A stretch of 64,000 nt of DNA from Clostridia bacterium (lineage in GTDB: Bacteria > Bacillota > Clostridia > Oscillospirales > Acutalibacteraceae): the NCBI GenBank assembly GCA_017621885.1, contig JAGASD010000035.1, positions 1-64,000 of the forward strand, given 5' to 3'. The notes beneath the pieces were generated by a model that ran no database searches, was not told the origin of the DNA, and saw nothing but the letters and a program-made list of their open reading frames with translations. Position numbers and translations under genes: made by a program. Shown here one piece after another: positions 22,888-30,289 of the stretch (positions are counted from its first letter, which is position 1; the number at the start of each line of letters is the position of its first letter).

Positions 22888-24566
22888 TGCAGTCAAACAA
22901 TTTAGGAATCACAGCTCTTTACTGTCGTCTTTCCCGTGATGACGGAAGCGATAAGGAGAGCAACTCAATCGAAAATCAGAAGCTGATGCTTGCCCGTTAT
23001 GCTAAGGAAAAAGGCTTTGAGAACACAAGGTTTTATGTGGATGACGGTTTTACAGGTACGAATTTCAATCGTCCAGATTTCAAGCGAATGATGGAGGATG
23101 TTGAAGCAGGATATATCTCAACCATTATCGTAAAGGATATGTCACGATTCGGAAGAAATTATGTTGAAGTCGGTCTTTACACCGAATCATACTTTCCCGA
23201 AAACAATATCCGCTTTATTGCCATAACTGACCTTGTTGACAGTGCTGACGGTGAAAATGAAATCATTCCGTTCAAAAATGTTATGAACGAGATGTATGCA
23301 AGAGATATTTCAAAGAAGGTACGCTCTGCCAAACGAATCAGAGGTAATATGGGTGAACCATTATCTCAACCGCCATACGGATATATGAAAGACCCTCAGA
23401 ATCCTAAAAGGTGGATTATTGAACACGAGGCGGCAAGTGTTGTAAGAGAAATATTCAGGCTTTATCTTGAAGGCTACGGTCAGGACAAAATTGCAAGAAC
23501 CCTGCAGGACAGAGGTGTTAAGAATTGCACCTCATATTGGCAGGAGCGAGGCATAGGTAGAGGTGGTAAAAAGATACAGCCTAATCCGTACAAATGGAAA
23601 AGCTCTACCATAGGTCAGATTCTCATCCGTCAGGAATATTGTGGCGATGTAGTAAACTTCAAAACCTACTCCAAGAGCTTCAAGAACAAGAAACGACTTC
23701 AGAATCCCGAGGAAAATTGGAAAATCTTCAAGGATGTACACGAGCCTATTATTGACCGTGAAACCTTTGAAGCTGTACAAGCTCTTATCAAAAAATGCAA
23801 ACGCAGAGACCCCAAGCCTGAAAACGGTGATAAGAATATCTTTTGTGATTTTCTCGTCTGTGCCGAATGTGGGCATAAGCTATGGTATCATGTGAATACA
23901 CGCAACAAGGACATTCACTATTTCAGCTGCAGTAATTATGTAAAGGATTACAGAGGAAGCTGTCAGCACAGACATTATGTGAGAGCAGATGCCATTGAGC
24001 AGATTGTTATGCTTGAGCTTAAAAAGATGTCAGCTTGTATAAGGCATAACGAGGAACGCTTTGCTGAAATTCTCGCACGAAAAACCAACAGCGACAAAAT
24101 CTCCGAGGAGAAATATCTCAAAGCCGAGCTCGAAAGACTTATTAGCAGAAATGCAAAGGTTGAGAGAAATTATGAGAAGCTGTACGAGGATAATATGGAC
24201 GGCAAGGTAACTGACGAGTGGTTTATGCATATGTCAAGAAAGTACGAAGAGGAGAGAATTGAGTTAAGGGCAAGGATTACAAAGCTCAGGGAACAGCAGG
24301 AGCAGCTTAACAACAAAGAAAAGGAAAAAGAGCTTTTCGTTTCTGCGGTTCGCAAGTTTATGGAAATGGAAACCTTAACGGCACCACTACTTCACGAGCT
24401 TATTGACCACATTGACATTTATGAAACCGAAGGTACAGGCAAAAACAGAACACAACGTATTGTAATTCATTACCGCTTTGTGGGATATATTGAAATTCCG
24501 TCAAATGCAGATAATTACAAAGCAGATACCCGTCAGGGCGTAGCAGTGGAATATCTCACTGCATAA
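22887..24566 (+). CDS. Large serine site-specific recombinase
   Basis: A 559-residue TnpX-type recombinase. The catalytic N-terminal domain has the nucleophile serine in YCRLSRDDGSDKESNSIENQ, then FYVDDGFTGTNFNRPDF and VKDMSRFGRNY with the conserved arginines. The recombinase domain follows (PYGYMKDPQNPKRWIIEHEA). Next is a zinc ribbon (CAECGHKLWY with later CSNY and CQH), a coiled-coil region (residues ~390-490) and a DUF4368-like C-terminus. It should integrate and excise the element. AAGGAGG lies upstream, overlapping the end of the previous gene. Confidence 0.9.
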   Translation: MQSNNLGITALYCRLSRDDGSDKESNSIENQKLMLARYAKEKGFENTRFYVDDGFTGTNFNRPDFKRMMEDVEAGYISTIIVKDMSRFGRNYVEVGLYTESYFPENNIRFIAITDLVDSADGENEIIPFKNVMNEMYARDISKKVRSAKRIRGNMGEPLSQPPYGYMKDPQNPKRWIIEHEAASVVREIFRLYLEGYGQDKIARTLQDRGVKNCTSYWQERGIGRGGKKIQPNPYKWKSSTIGQILIRQEYCGDVVNFKTYSKSFKNKKRLQNPEENWKIFKDVHEPIIDRETFEAVQALIKKCKRRDPKPENGDKNIFCDFLVCAECGHKLWYHVNTRNKDIHYFSCSNYVKDYRGSCQHRHYVRADAIEQIVMLELKKMSACIRHNEERFAEILARKTNSDKISEEKYLKAELERLISRNAKVERNYEKLYEDNMDGKVTDEWFMHMSRKYEEERIELRARITKLREQQEQLNNKEKEKELFVSAVRKFMEMETLTAPLLHELIDHIDIYETEGTGKNRTQRIVIHYRFVGYIEIPSNADNYKADTRQGVAVEYLTA

Positions 24567-24572
24567 AAAAAA

Positions 24573-24592
24573 GAGCAGGCTAAAACCTGCTC
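24573..24592. terminator. Hairpin after the recombinase
   Basis: GAGCAGG/CCTGCTC, 7 bp, with A8 on the left. It reads as a good terminator on the minus strand (backing up the tRNA-Pro terminator) and a weaker one on the plus strand. Confidence 0.6.
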
Positions 24593-24630
24593 GATACATA
24601 TTGATGAAGCTATGAAATTAAACAAAAAAA

Positions 24631-24666
24631 TCGAGTGTTCACACGAAATCCGTTATGAACACTCGA
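24631..24666 (-). terminator. Terminator of tRNA-Pro
   Basis: A 10-bp stem (24631-24640 with 24657-24666) is followed on the minus strand by T7, three bases beyond the tRNA CCA end. Confidence 0.8.
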
Positions 24667-24668
24667 AA

Positions 24669-24744
24669 TGGTCGGAGTGAAGGGATTTGAACCCCCGACA
24701 TCCTGCTCCCAAAGCAGGCGCGCTACCAACTGCGCTACACCCCG
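24669..24744 (-). tRNA. tRNA-Pro (TGG)
   Basis: A complete cloverleaf on the minus strand: acceptor CGGGGTG/CACTCCG, D-arm GCGCAGTTGGTAGCGC, anticodon stem CCTGC/GCAGG around TTTGGGA (anticodon TGG), T-arm GGGGG-TTCAAAT-CCC, discriminator A and an encoded CCA end. Confidence 0.95.
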
Positions 24745-25030
24745 ATATAGATAAAATCATTTTTGGTAAAGAAGTAAGGCGCGCTTGGTGTTGCAATATA
24801 TTCGTCTCGCCCGTTATTCTCTCCGCGATACACCTTATTGCGCCATGCCTTATCCTCGCTGCATCCGCCACCGGCAACGCTCCGGAACATCCTCACCCAC
24901 GCTACTCCGCGAAAAACAAATTATATAATCAGCCTAACAATTATATAAAAACAATGTTTGATTGTCAATAGCTGATTAATTTTTCATATGTTTAAAAATG
25001 ATTTATTATTCATATATTTAAAAATTGGTT
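24745..25030. other. Intergenic DNA beside tRNA-Pro
   Basis: About 285 bases with no credible ORF. The first ~170 bases are GC-richer than the rest, which is AT-rich. This fits a junction between the tRNA leader or old element DNA and the chromosome. No repeat or motif is recognised. Confidence 0.4.
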
Positions 25031-26374
25031 TTATTCCACCACGTTTATATGAGTTTTTCCGTAATATCTTAAAAGCTCAATATGTTCATCGGTTATTTCT
25101 TCACCACTTACAACAATCGGTATGGCGGGAGGGCACGAAACCGTGGGTGTTCCGCAAATTTTCCCTTTTGATTTTTCTATGGAAATTTCATTGTTTTTTG
25201 AAAAAACGGCTTTTCTTACGGTTATTTTTTGCTCTCCTTTAATAAAATTAAAGCTTGGTTTTTCACAAGCTTTACTCATATCAGGTAAAGTTTTTATTGC
25301 CTCTTTTAATCTAAAAAAATCATTATCTGTATTCTGAGCGGTTGCCATAAAAACCAAAAAATCATTATCGGCATATTCAAATTCAATTTTATGTTTTCTG
25401 AAATGCTCCGGAATGTCAAAGCCGTTTTTATCAAATCTTGAAAAATCGGCGGTTATTTTTATAGGCTCTTCTGAAATGTTTTTTATTCCCTTAGAATTTA
25501 AAGTATCGGTTATTTCCGAAACCTTTTTTGAACAGATTTCCAAATCATTTTTTATGCTCTGCTCTATATATGCATTACACAGATCAAGAGATTGAAGCAA
25601 CAAATACGATGGACTGCTCGTTCCGTAAACAGTCATAGCCTCCTTCGCATTCTTACTGAAGCCGAAGCTGTCACTTTTCGCAATATGCAGATATCCGCAG
25701 CCTGTCAATGCCGGAAGTGTCTTATGTGCAGAGTCGCAGCACATATCTGCACCCTGCATTATGGGATGAAAAGGCTCTTTTACAAATGCAGAATATGCAC
25801 CGTGGGCATTATCCACAAGCAGAGGAATATTATATTCCTTACAAACCCTCGAAAGCCCGTAAATGTCGGTGAGCTTTCCTAAATAGTCAGGTGTGGTTAT
25901 ATAAACCGCAAAAGGCAAACACTCTGTTTTCTTAATTTCTTTTTCTAAAACATCTGCAGTGATTACGCAACTGCAAAGACTGTCACAGCTTTCAGGGTAT
26001 AACCATCGGATATCAAAGCCTATTTTTGCGGCAGCAAAAATAAATGCTTTATGAGCATTTCTGCCTGCTAAAACATAAGATTTATTTTCCGAAACATTCC
26101 TGTTAATGAACGCCATGTGGAGCATAGCATTTATTGACCGGCTCGACCCACCTGTTGAAAAAAGAGTTGCCTTTGTACCAAAAAGAAGCGATGCGTTTTC
26201 CTCACTTTGCCTGATTATTCCGTCAGGACAGGAAAGGTCATCTGCACCTTTAATTTCTGTTATATCATACTTTTCCAAGCCAAAAAAAGACACACCCTTA
26301 TGACCCGGCATATGAAAGCGGGTCACATCTGATTTTATATAATCGTTTACAAAATCTATAATGGGTGTGTTCAT
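25031..26374 (-). CDS. Orn/Lys/Arg decarboxylase-family PLP enzyme
   Basis: A 447-residue fold-type I PLP enzyme of the SpeA/LdcC-like short decarboxylase class. Motifs: N-terminal RFHMPGHKGVSFFG, the substrate region GADDLSCPDGIIRQSE, the PLP-contact DNAHGAYSAF, and the Schiff-base lysine in DSAHKTLPALTG. These enzymes decarboxylate arginine, lysine or ornithine, linking to polyamine synthesis or acid resistance. The length suits the short Firmicute type without the extra N-terminal wing domain. It begins 9 bases after scfB ends, so it is co-transcribed with the SCIFF system; whether that is functional or incidental is unclear. Confidence 0.85.
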   Translation of the reverse strand: MNTPIIDFVNDYIKSDVTRFHMPGHKGVSFFGLEKYDITEIKGADDLSCPDGIIRQSEENASLLFGTKATLFSTGGSSRSINAMLHMAFINRNVSENKSYVLAGRNAHKAFIFAAAKIGFDIRWLYPESCDSLCSCVITADVLEKEIKKTECLPFAVYITTPDYLGKLTDIYGLSRVCKEYNIPLLVDNAHGAYSAFVKEPFHPIMQGADMCCDSAHKTLPALTGCGYLHIAKSDSFGFSKNAKEAMTVYGTSSPSYLLLQSLDLCNAYIEQSIKNDLEICSKKVSEITDTLNSKGIKNISEEPIKITADFSRFDKNGFDIPEHFRKHKIEFEYADNDFLVFMATAQNTDNDFFRLKEAIKTLPDMSKACEKPSFNFIKGEQKITVRKAVFSKNNEISIEKSKGKICGTPTVSCPPAIPIVVSGEEITDEHIELLRYYGKTHINVVE

Positions 26375-26383
26375 AAATATTCC

Positions 26384-27751
26384 TTATTCTGCTTCGGCTA
26401 CCTTCATCATAACAGCGCACTCAATACGCTTTTTGAAAAGCTCGCAGCCGTATTCATATATACCTGTGATTTTGCCTGTGGCGTGGTATGAGTTTGCGGC
26501 GCAACCGCCTGAACAGTAGAGCTTTGCCCAACAATCTTTACAATCGGGACGGGCATAAGCGTTGCAAAGCTTAAATTCGTTTTGCACTTCAGTATTGGTA
26601 ATACCGTCGTAAATATTACCCAAAAGGTATTTTTTGTCACCTACAAACTGATGGCAGGGATAAATTTCACCGCTCGGCGTAACTGCAACATACTCTGTAC
26701 CGGAACCGCAGCCTGATATGCGTTTATATATACACGGGCCGTGTTTTAAATCGAGCATATAGTGATAGAATGTAAAGGGCTTACCTTCCTTTTGGCGCTT
26801 AATCATCTCTTTAGCAAGAATCTCATACTGTTCAAAAAGAACGGGTAAATCGTTTTCGGTAAGTGCAGAAGGGTCTGTAGGCGCACAAACCACGGGCTCC
26901 ATACTAAGCTCCGTAAAGCCCATATCAGCCATATGGAAAATATCATTAGTAAAATCTGTGTTTGCGTGGGTAAAAGTACCGCGCATATAGTAACTCTTAT
27001 TACCGCGACGTTTTACAAACTCTTTAAACTTGGGGACAATTACGTCGTAACTGCCCTTGCCGGAGTAATCTTTTCTGAGTCTGTCATGGATTTCCTTTCT
27101 GCCGTCAAGGCTAAGAACAACGTTGCTCATTTCCTTGTTAGAAAAATCGATAACATCATCATCTATAAGCATACCATTGGTTGTAAGCGTAAAGCGGAAA
27201 TTTTTATTGTGTATTTTTTCTTGCTCGCGGGCGTACTCAACTAATTTTTTTACAACATCCCAATTCATAAGCGGTTCCCCGCCGAAAAAGTCAACCTCAA
27301 GATTGTGGCGGGTACCTGAATTGGCAATAAGAAAATCCAAAGCCTTTTTACCCGTTTCAAAATCCATAAGAGCACGTTCCCCGTGATATTTCCCCTGGCT
27401 TGCAAAGCAGTATTCACAATTAAGGTTGCAGGTGTGTGCAACGTGCAAACACATAGCCTTCAGAACAGTGTTTCTGTTTTTGAAATCGAATGCCATATTC
27501 TCATATGTGTCAGGGGTAAACAATTTTTTATTATCCTCAAGATATTTCACATCATCCAGACAATCTTTAATATCCTGTTGTGAAAGATTTTCTTCAGGGT
27601 ATTTTTTAATTATGATATCGCAGATTTCATCAGCGCTCTTTTCTTTATATAAAGAAATTATATCATAGGCTACATCGTCCACAGTATGAACAGAACCACT
27701 GCAGGTGTCAAGAACTATGTTGTAGCCGTTAAGTTTATATTGATGTACCAT
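26384..27751 (-). CDS. scfB: SCIFF thioether-peptide radical SAM maturase
   Basis: A 455-residue radical SAM/SPASM enzyme. An N-terminal peptide-recognition domain comes first (residues 1-95). The S-adenosylmethionine iron-sulfur motif C108-x3-C112-x2-C115 is in CNLNCEYCFAS. Further landmarks are DFFGGEPLMNW and TTNGMLIDDD. The C-terminal SPASM region holds many cysteines (GCGSGTEY, YPCHQF, CKDCWAKLYCSGGC, YGCELF) for auxiliary clusters. This family forms Cys-to-alpha-carbon thioether links in the SCIFF peptide, whose gene lies directly upstream on the same strand. Confidence 0.92.
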   Translation of the reverse strand: MVHQYKLNGYNIVLDTCSGSVHTVDDVAYDIISLYKEKSADEICDIIIKKYPEENLSQQDIKDCLDDVKYLEDNKKLFTPDTYENMAFDFKNRNTVLKAMCLHVAHTCNLNCEYCFASQGKYHGERALMDFETGKKALDFLIANSGTRHNLEVDFFGGEPLMNWDVVKKLVEYAREQEKIHNKNFRFTLTTNGMLIDDDVIDFSNKEMSNVVLSLDGRKEIHDRLRKDYSGKGSYDVIVPKFKEFVKRRGNKSYYMRGTFTHANTDFTNDIFHMADMGFTELSMEPVVCAPTDPSALTENDLPVLFEQYEILAKEMIKRQKEGKPFTFYHYMLDLKHGPCIYKRISGCGSGTEYVAVTPSGEIYPCHQFVGDKKYLLGNIYDGITNTEVQNEFKLCNAYARPDCKDCWAKLYCSGGCAANSYHATGKITGIYEYGCELFKKRIECAVMMKVAEAE

Positions 27752-27777
27752 CAGACCGAAGCTCCTCTAAAAACAAA

Positions 27778-27805
27778 GGGCTACTGCATCAATATGCAGC
27801 AGCCC
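27778..27805 (-). terminator. Leaky terminator between scfA and scfB
   Basis: A 12-bp stem with one mismatch, GGGCTaCTGCAT/ATGCAGcAGCCC, has TTTGTTTTT on its minus-strand 3' side. It would let the peptide gene be expressed far above the maturase gene. Confidence 0.75.
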
Positions 27806-27826
27806 CGAATGATTATAAAACTGCAA

Positions 27827-27976
27827 TTATTTCTCGCTGTTGTTTTCGCACTGCTGGTTAGCAACGCCGCAAGAAGTTTTGCAAGCAGACTGGCAAGATG
27901 TCTGACATTCGCCGCAGCCGCCGTTTTCTGTGCTCTTAACAAGATCTCTTGTTTCGATTGTTTTGATTCTTTCCAT
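27827..27976 (-). CDS. scfA: SCIFF six-cysteine precursor peptide
   Basis: A 49-residue peptide: MERIKTIETRDLVKSTENGG at the start, then six cysteines at positions 21, 24, 28, 32, 36 and 43 (CGECQTSCQSACKTSCG plus a final QQCENNSEK). This is the six-cysteines-in-forty-five precursor, nearly universal in Clostridia and modified by ScfB. A GGAG site lies 8 bases before the ATG on the minus strand. The biological role of mature SCIFF remains unknown. Confidence 0.95.
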   Translation of the reverse strand: MERIKTIETRDLVKSTENGGCGECQTSCQSACKTSCGVANQQCENNSEK

Positions 27977-28092
27977 GTTCAAAACTCCAATCTTAAAATA
28001 ATATTCTCGGTAATTCTACCGTTTTTTTACCACATGATTATAACACACGCCCAAAACACTGTCAAGATGTGTTTAGTTAAATACAATAATAG

Positions 28093-28121
28093 TTGACAAA
28101 ATTTATCATATATGTTAATTT
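28093..28121 (+). promoter_or_regulatory. Promoter of the short ORF upstream of the ABC exporter
   Basis: TTGACA (28093-28098), 17 bases, TAATTT (28116-28121). The -35 is perfect and the -10 weak. Confidence 0.55.
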
Positions 28122-28181
28122 ATAGTAGCATTCCGTGTTAATGCAATTAACCCAAATATATTATGAAAGGAGTTGGACATA

Positions 28182-28241
28182 ATGATGAAATATCTTGTAA
28201 GAAAAATGAACTATCCGGTAATTATGTCCGCTTCCTGCTGA
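28182..28241 (+). CDS. 19-codon leader or precursor peptide
   Basis: AAAGGAG lies 9 bases before the ATG at 28182. The peptide is MMKYLVRKMNYPVIMSASC, ending in cysteine. Twenty-five bases after its stop is a strong terminator (28267-28304), and beyond that the two ABC exporter genes. The layout copies ribosome-mediated attenuation leaders of inducible heterodimeric exporters (the BmrB-BmrCD arrangement of Bacillus is the known example). An alternative is a tiny exported or signalling peptide whose C-terminal cysteine is modified. The sequence alone does not separate the two. Confidence 0.6.
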   Translation: MMKYLVRKMNYPVIMSASC

Positions 28242-28266
28242 CGAATAGTATTTTGTACACACTGTT

Positions 28267-28304
28267 TCCCCGGAAAGTTTTTGGCTTCCCGGGGATTTTG
28301 TTTT
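28267..28304 (+). terminator. Terminator/attenuator before the ABC exporter operon
   Basis: An 11-bp stem with one mismatch (28267-28277 with 28285-28295), a 7-base loop, then TTTTGTTTT. It separates the 19-codon ORF from the ABC genes, about 170 bases before the first ABC start. No second strong promoter was seen in between, which favours attenuation. Confidence 0.8.
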
Positions 28305-28471
28305 ACAAAACTACTTGTGCAGGAAACGAAAACGGGTTCTGTCCCAATTGTTTACGAGTTCCTCTCACTCTTAAAACACGACATACACTCCGGAAGCAGA
28401 GCGGTTTTTACGCTCCCTTAAACGGTGAAAAAAGTCGTTAATTTTTCACTAACTGAAATACGGAGGAAGAA

Positions 28472-30289
28472 ATGAAAAAAACCAAAAACAAAAATCAATT
28501 TATCGGACTTAAAAGTGTTATTTACGCTCTAAAAACAGTCCACAACTGCGCTCCGGGAATGATGCTTGCTCAAGTATCAATGCAAACATCATTCTGGTTT
28601 TTTACGGGATTTGTAAAGGACGTATTATTTTTAAAGCTTTTGCTGGATTTGATAACAAACGGCGGAACGTTTAAGGAATACGTTTTACTTATTTTGTTGC
28701 TCGTTGCTGCAGAAATTATTGCAACGGGAATAAACTGTTTTTCAGATTACTACGGTTCCGTACAATGGAAAAAGTTTTATAAAAATCTGAATGATAAAAT
28801 CTTTCAAAAAGCCGTATCGGTAGATATGGAGTGCTATGAAAACCCTGCTTTTTACGACAAATATAAACGCGCTACCGAAATTATATCCGAAGACCATATT
28901 GCAATGTTTGCATGGCAGTTTTCAAACATTATTGCAGGCAGCCTTACAGGGATATTCCTTATAATTTACGTTATAAGCATTGACCCGAAAATATTGCTCA
29001 TTCTTCTGGTAAGCGTTTTTGTTCTTGCTTTTGAAACAATAAAAGGTAAGCTTGATGTAAAAAAAGACAAAGAAATGACACCTCACAAGCGTTCAAAAGC
29101 CTATGTAAAAAGAACTCTTTACCTGCGTGATTACGCCAAAGATATGCGCACGTCAGATATTTTTGACGTTATGCACGAGAGGTACAAGACTGCAATTACC
29201 AAAAACAGAGAAATAATTAAAAAATACGGTTGGAAAATTGCTTTTCTCGAAACAATGTCCGGCTTCTTCGGCAAGGCACTACCCGTTGCCGTTACATACG
29301 TCTACGCTGTTTTCCGCTACGCGGTAAAAAAAGACCTCAAGGTTTCTGATTTTTCCGTAATTATGACCGCTATGAGCAACCTGAAGGATGTATTCAACGA
29401 TGTGGGCGAAGCAGTTTCCGATGTGCGTCGCGAAGCGGAATATTTTAATAATCTCAGAGCCTTTATGGAATACGAATCAAAGGTCATTGGCGGAACAAAA
29501 ATTGCCGAAGAGCTTGAATGCATTGAATTCAGGAATGTTTCTTTTACATATCCCGATACAGATGAAGCCACTCTCAACAACCTTAATCTGAAAATAAACA
29601 AGGGTGAAACCATTGCAATTGTAGGTAAAAACGGTGCAGGTAAATCCACTTTTGTTAAATTGCTTTTAAGATTTTATGACGTTGATACGGGTGAAATTTT
29701 ATACAACGGAGTCAATATTAAGGAATACGATATTGCTTCACTCCGTTCAAAGCTTGCTACGGTTTTTCAGGATTACAAGGTGTTTGCCCTTTCCATTGGT
29801 GAAAATATTCTGTGCAAAGAAATTGAAACCGAAAAAGACAAAGAAAATGTGGCTACTGCAATAATCAACAGCGGCGCAAGCACCTGTGTTGACAAACTGC
29901 CGCAGAAAGCCGAAACTGTTTTAACCCGTGAATTTGATGAAAAAGGCACAGGTATATCCGGTGGTGAACAACAAAAAATTGCAACAGCGAGAATGTTTGC
30001 AAAGGATTTTGAGCTTGCTATTCTTGATGAGCCGTCCTCTGCCCTTGACCCTGTTGCAGAATACAAAATGTATGAAAGCCTTATTGAGGCAACGGTAAAC
30101 AAAACCGTTATTTATATATCCCACAGATTATCAAGTGCGGTTTTATCGGATAATATTTATGTTTTTGATAACGGCTCTGTTTCAGAACACGGAACACACG
30201 AGCAATTAATGGCAAACAAACAGGGCTATTATGAAATGTTTACGCTTCAGGCCTCCAGCTACAAATCACAAGAGGAGGTTGAAATGTAA
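28472..30289 (+). CDS. ABC exporter half-transporter, subunit 1
   Basis: A 605-residue type IV (B-family) half-transporter: six-helix membrane domain (residues ~1-340) then a nucleotide-binding domain. Motifs: Walker A VGKNGAGKST, Q-loop VFQDYKVF, signature SGGEQQKIATARMF, Walker B AILDEPSSALD, H-loop YISHRLSS. All catalytic residues are intact. It pairs with the next gene, whose ATG overlaps this stop by one base, so a heterodimer is expected. Substrate may be a peptide or drug; the leader ORF and attenuator suggest inducible expression. The ribosome site is CGGAGGAAG. Confidence 0.88.
   Translation: MKKTKNKNQFIGLKSVIYALKTVHNCAPGMMLAQVSMQTSFWFFTGFVKDVLFLKLLLDLITNGGTFKEYVLLILLLVAAEIIATGINCFSDYYGSVQWKKFYKNLNDKIFQKAVSVDMECYENPAFYDKYKRATEIISEDHIAMFAWQFSNIIAGSLTGIFLIIYVISIDPKILLILLVSVFVLAFETIKGKLDVKKDKEMTPHKRSKAYVKRTLYLRDYAKDMRTSDIFDVMHERYKTAITKNREIIKKYGWKIAFLETMSGFFGKALPVAVTYVYAVFRYAVKKDLKVSDFSVIMTAMSNLKDVFNDVGEAVSDVRREAEYFNNLRAFMEYESKVIGGTKIAEELECIEFRNVSFTYPDTDEATLNNLNLKINKGETIAIVGKNGAGKSTFVKLLLRFYDVDTGEILYNGVNIKEYDIASLRSKLATVFQDYKVFALSIGENILCKEIETEKDKENVATAIINSGASTCVDKLPQKAETVLTREFDEKGTGISGGEQQKIATARMFAKDFELAILDEPSSALDPVAEYKMYESLIEATVNKTVIYISHRLSSAVLSDNIYVFDNGSVSEHGTHEQLMANKQGYYEMFTLQASSYKSQEEVEM

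Larger units (their letters stand above)
19927..24600 (+). mobile_element. Integrative mobilizable element (MobV / large serine recombinase type)
   Basis: A compact unit with structured RNA, an oriT-like region, MobV relaxase, ParB-like protein, a small ORF and a large serine recombinase, all on the plus strand with overlapping or nearly touching genes. It has no type IV secretion genes, so it would need a helper element for transfer. It lies between the B12-type operon and tRNA-Pro. I could not define the exact ends; the limits given run from the first promoter to the last terminator. Confidence 0.65.

Noticed and set aside
24687-24971. 94-residue plus-strand ORF across tRNA-Pro
   Set aside because: It runs antisense through a complete tRNA gene and lacks a ribosome site.
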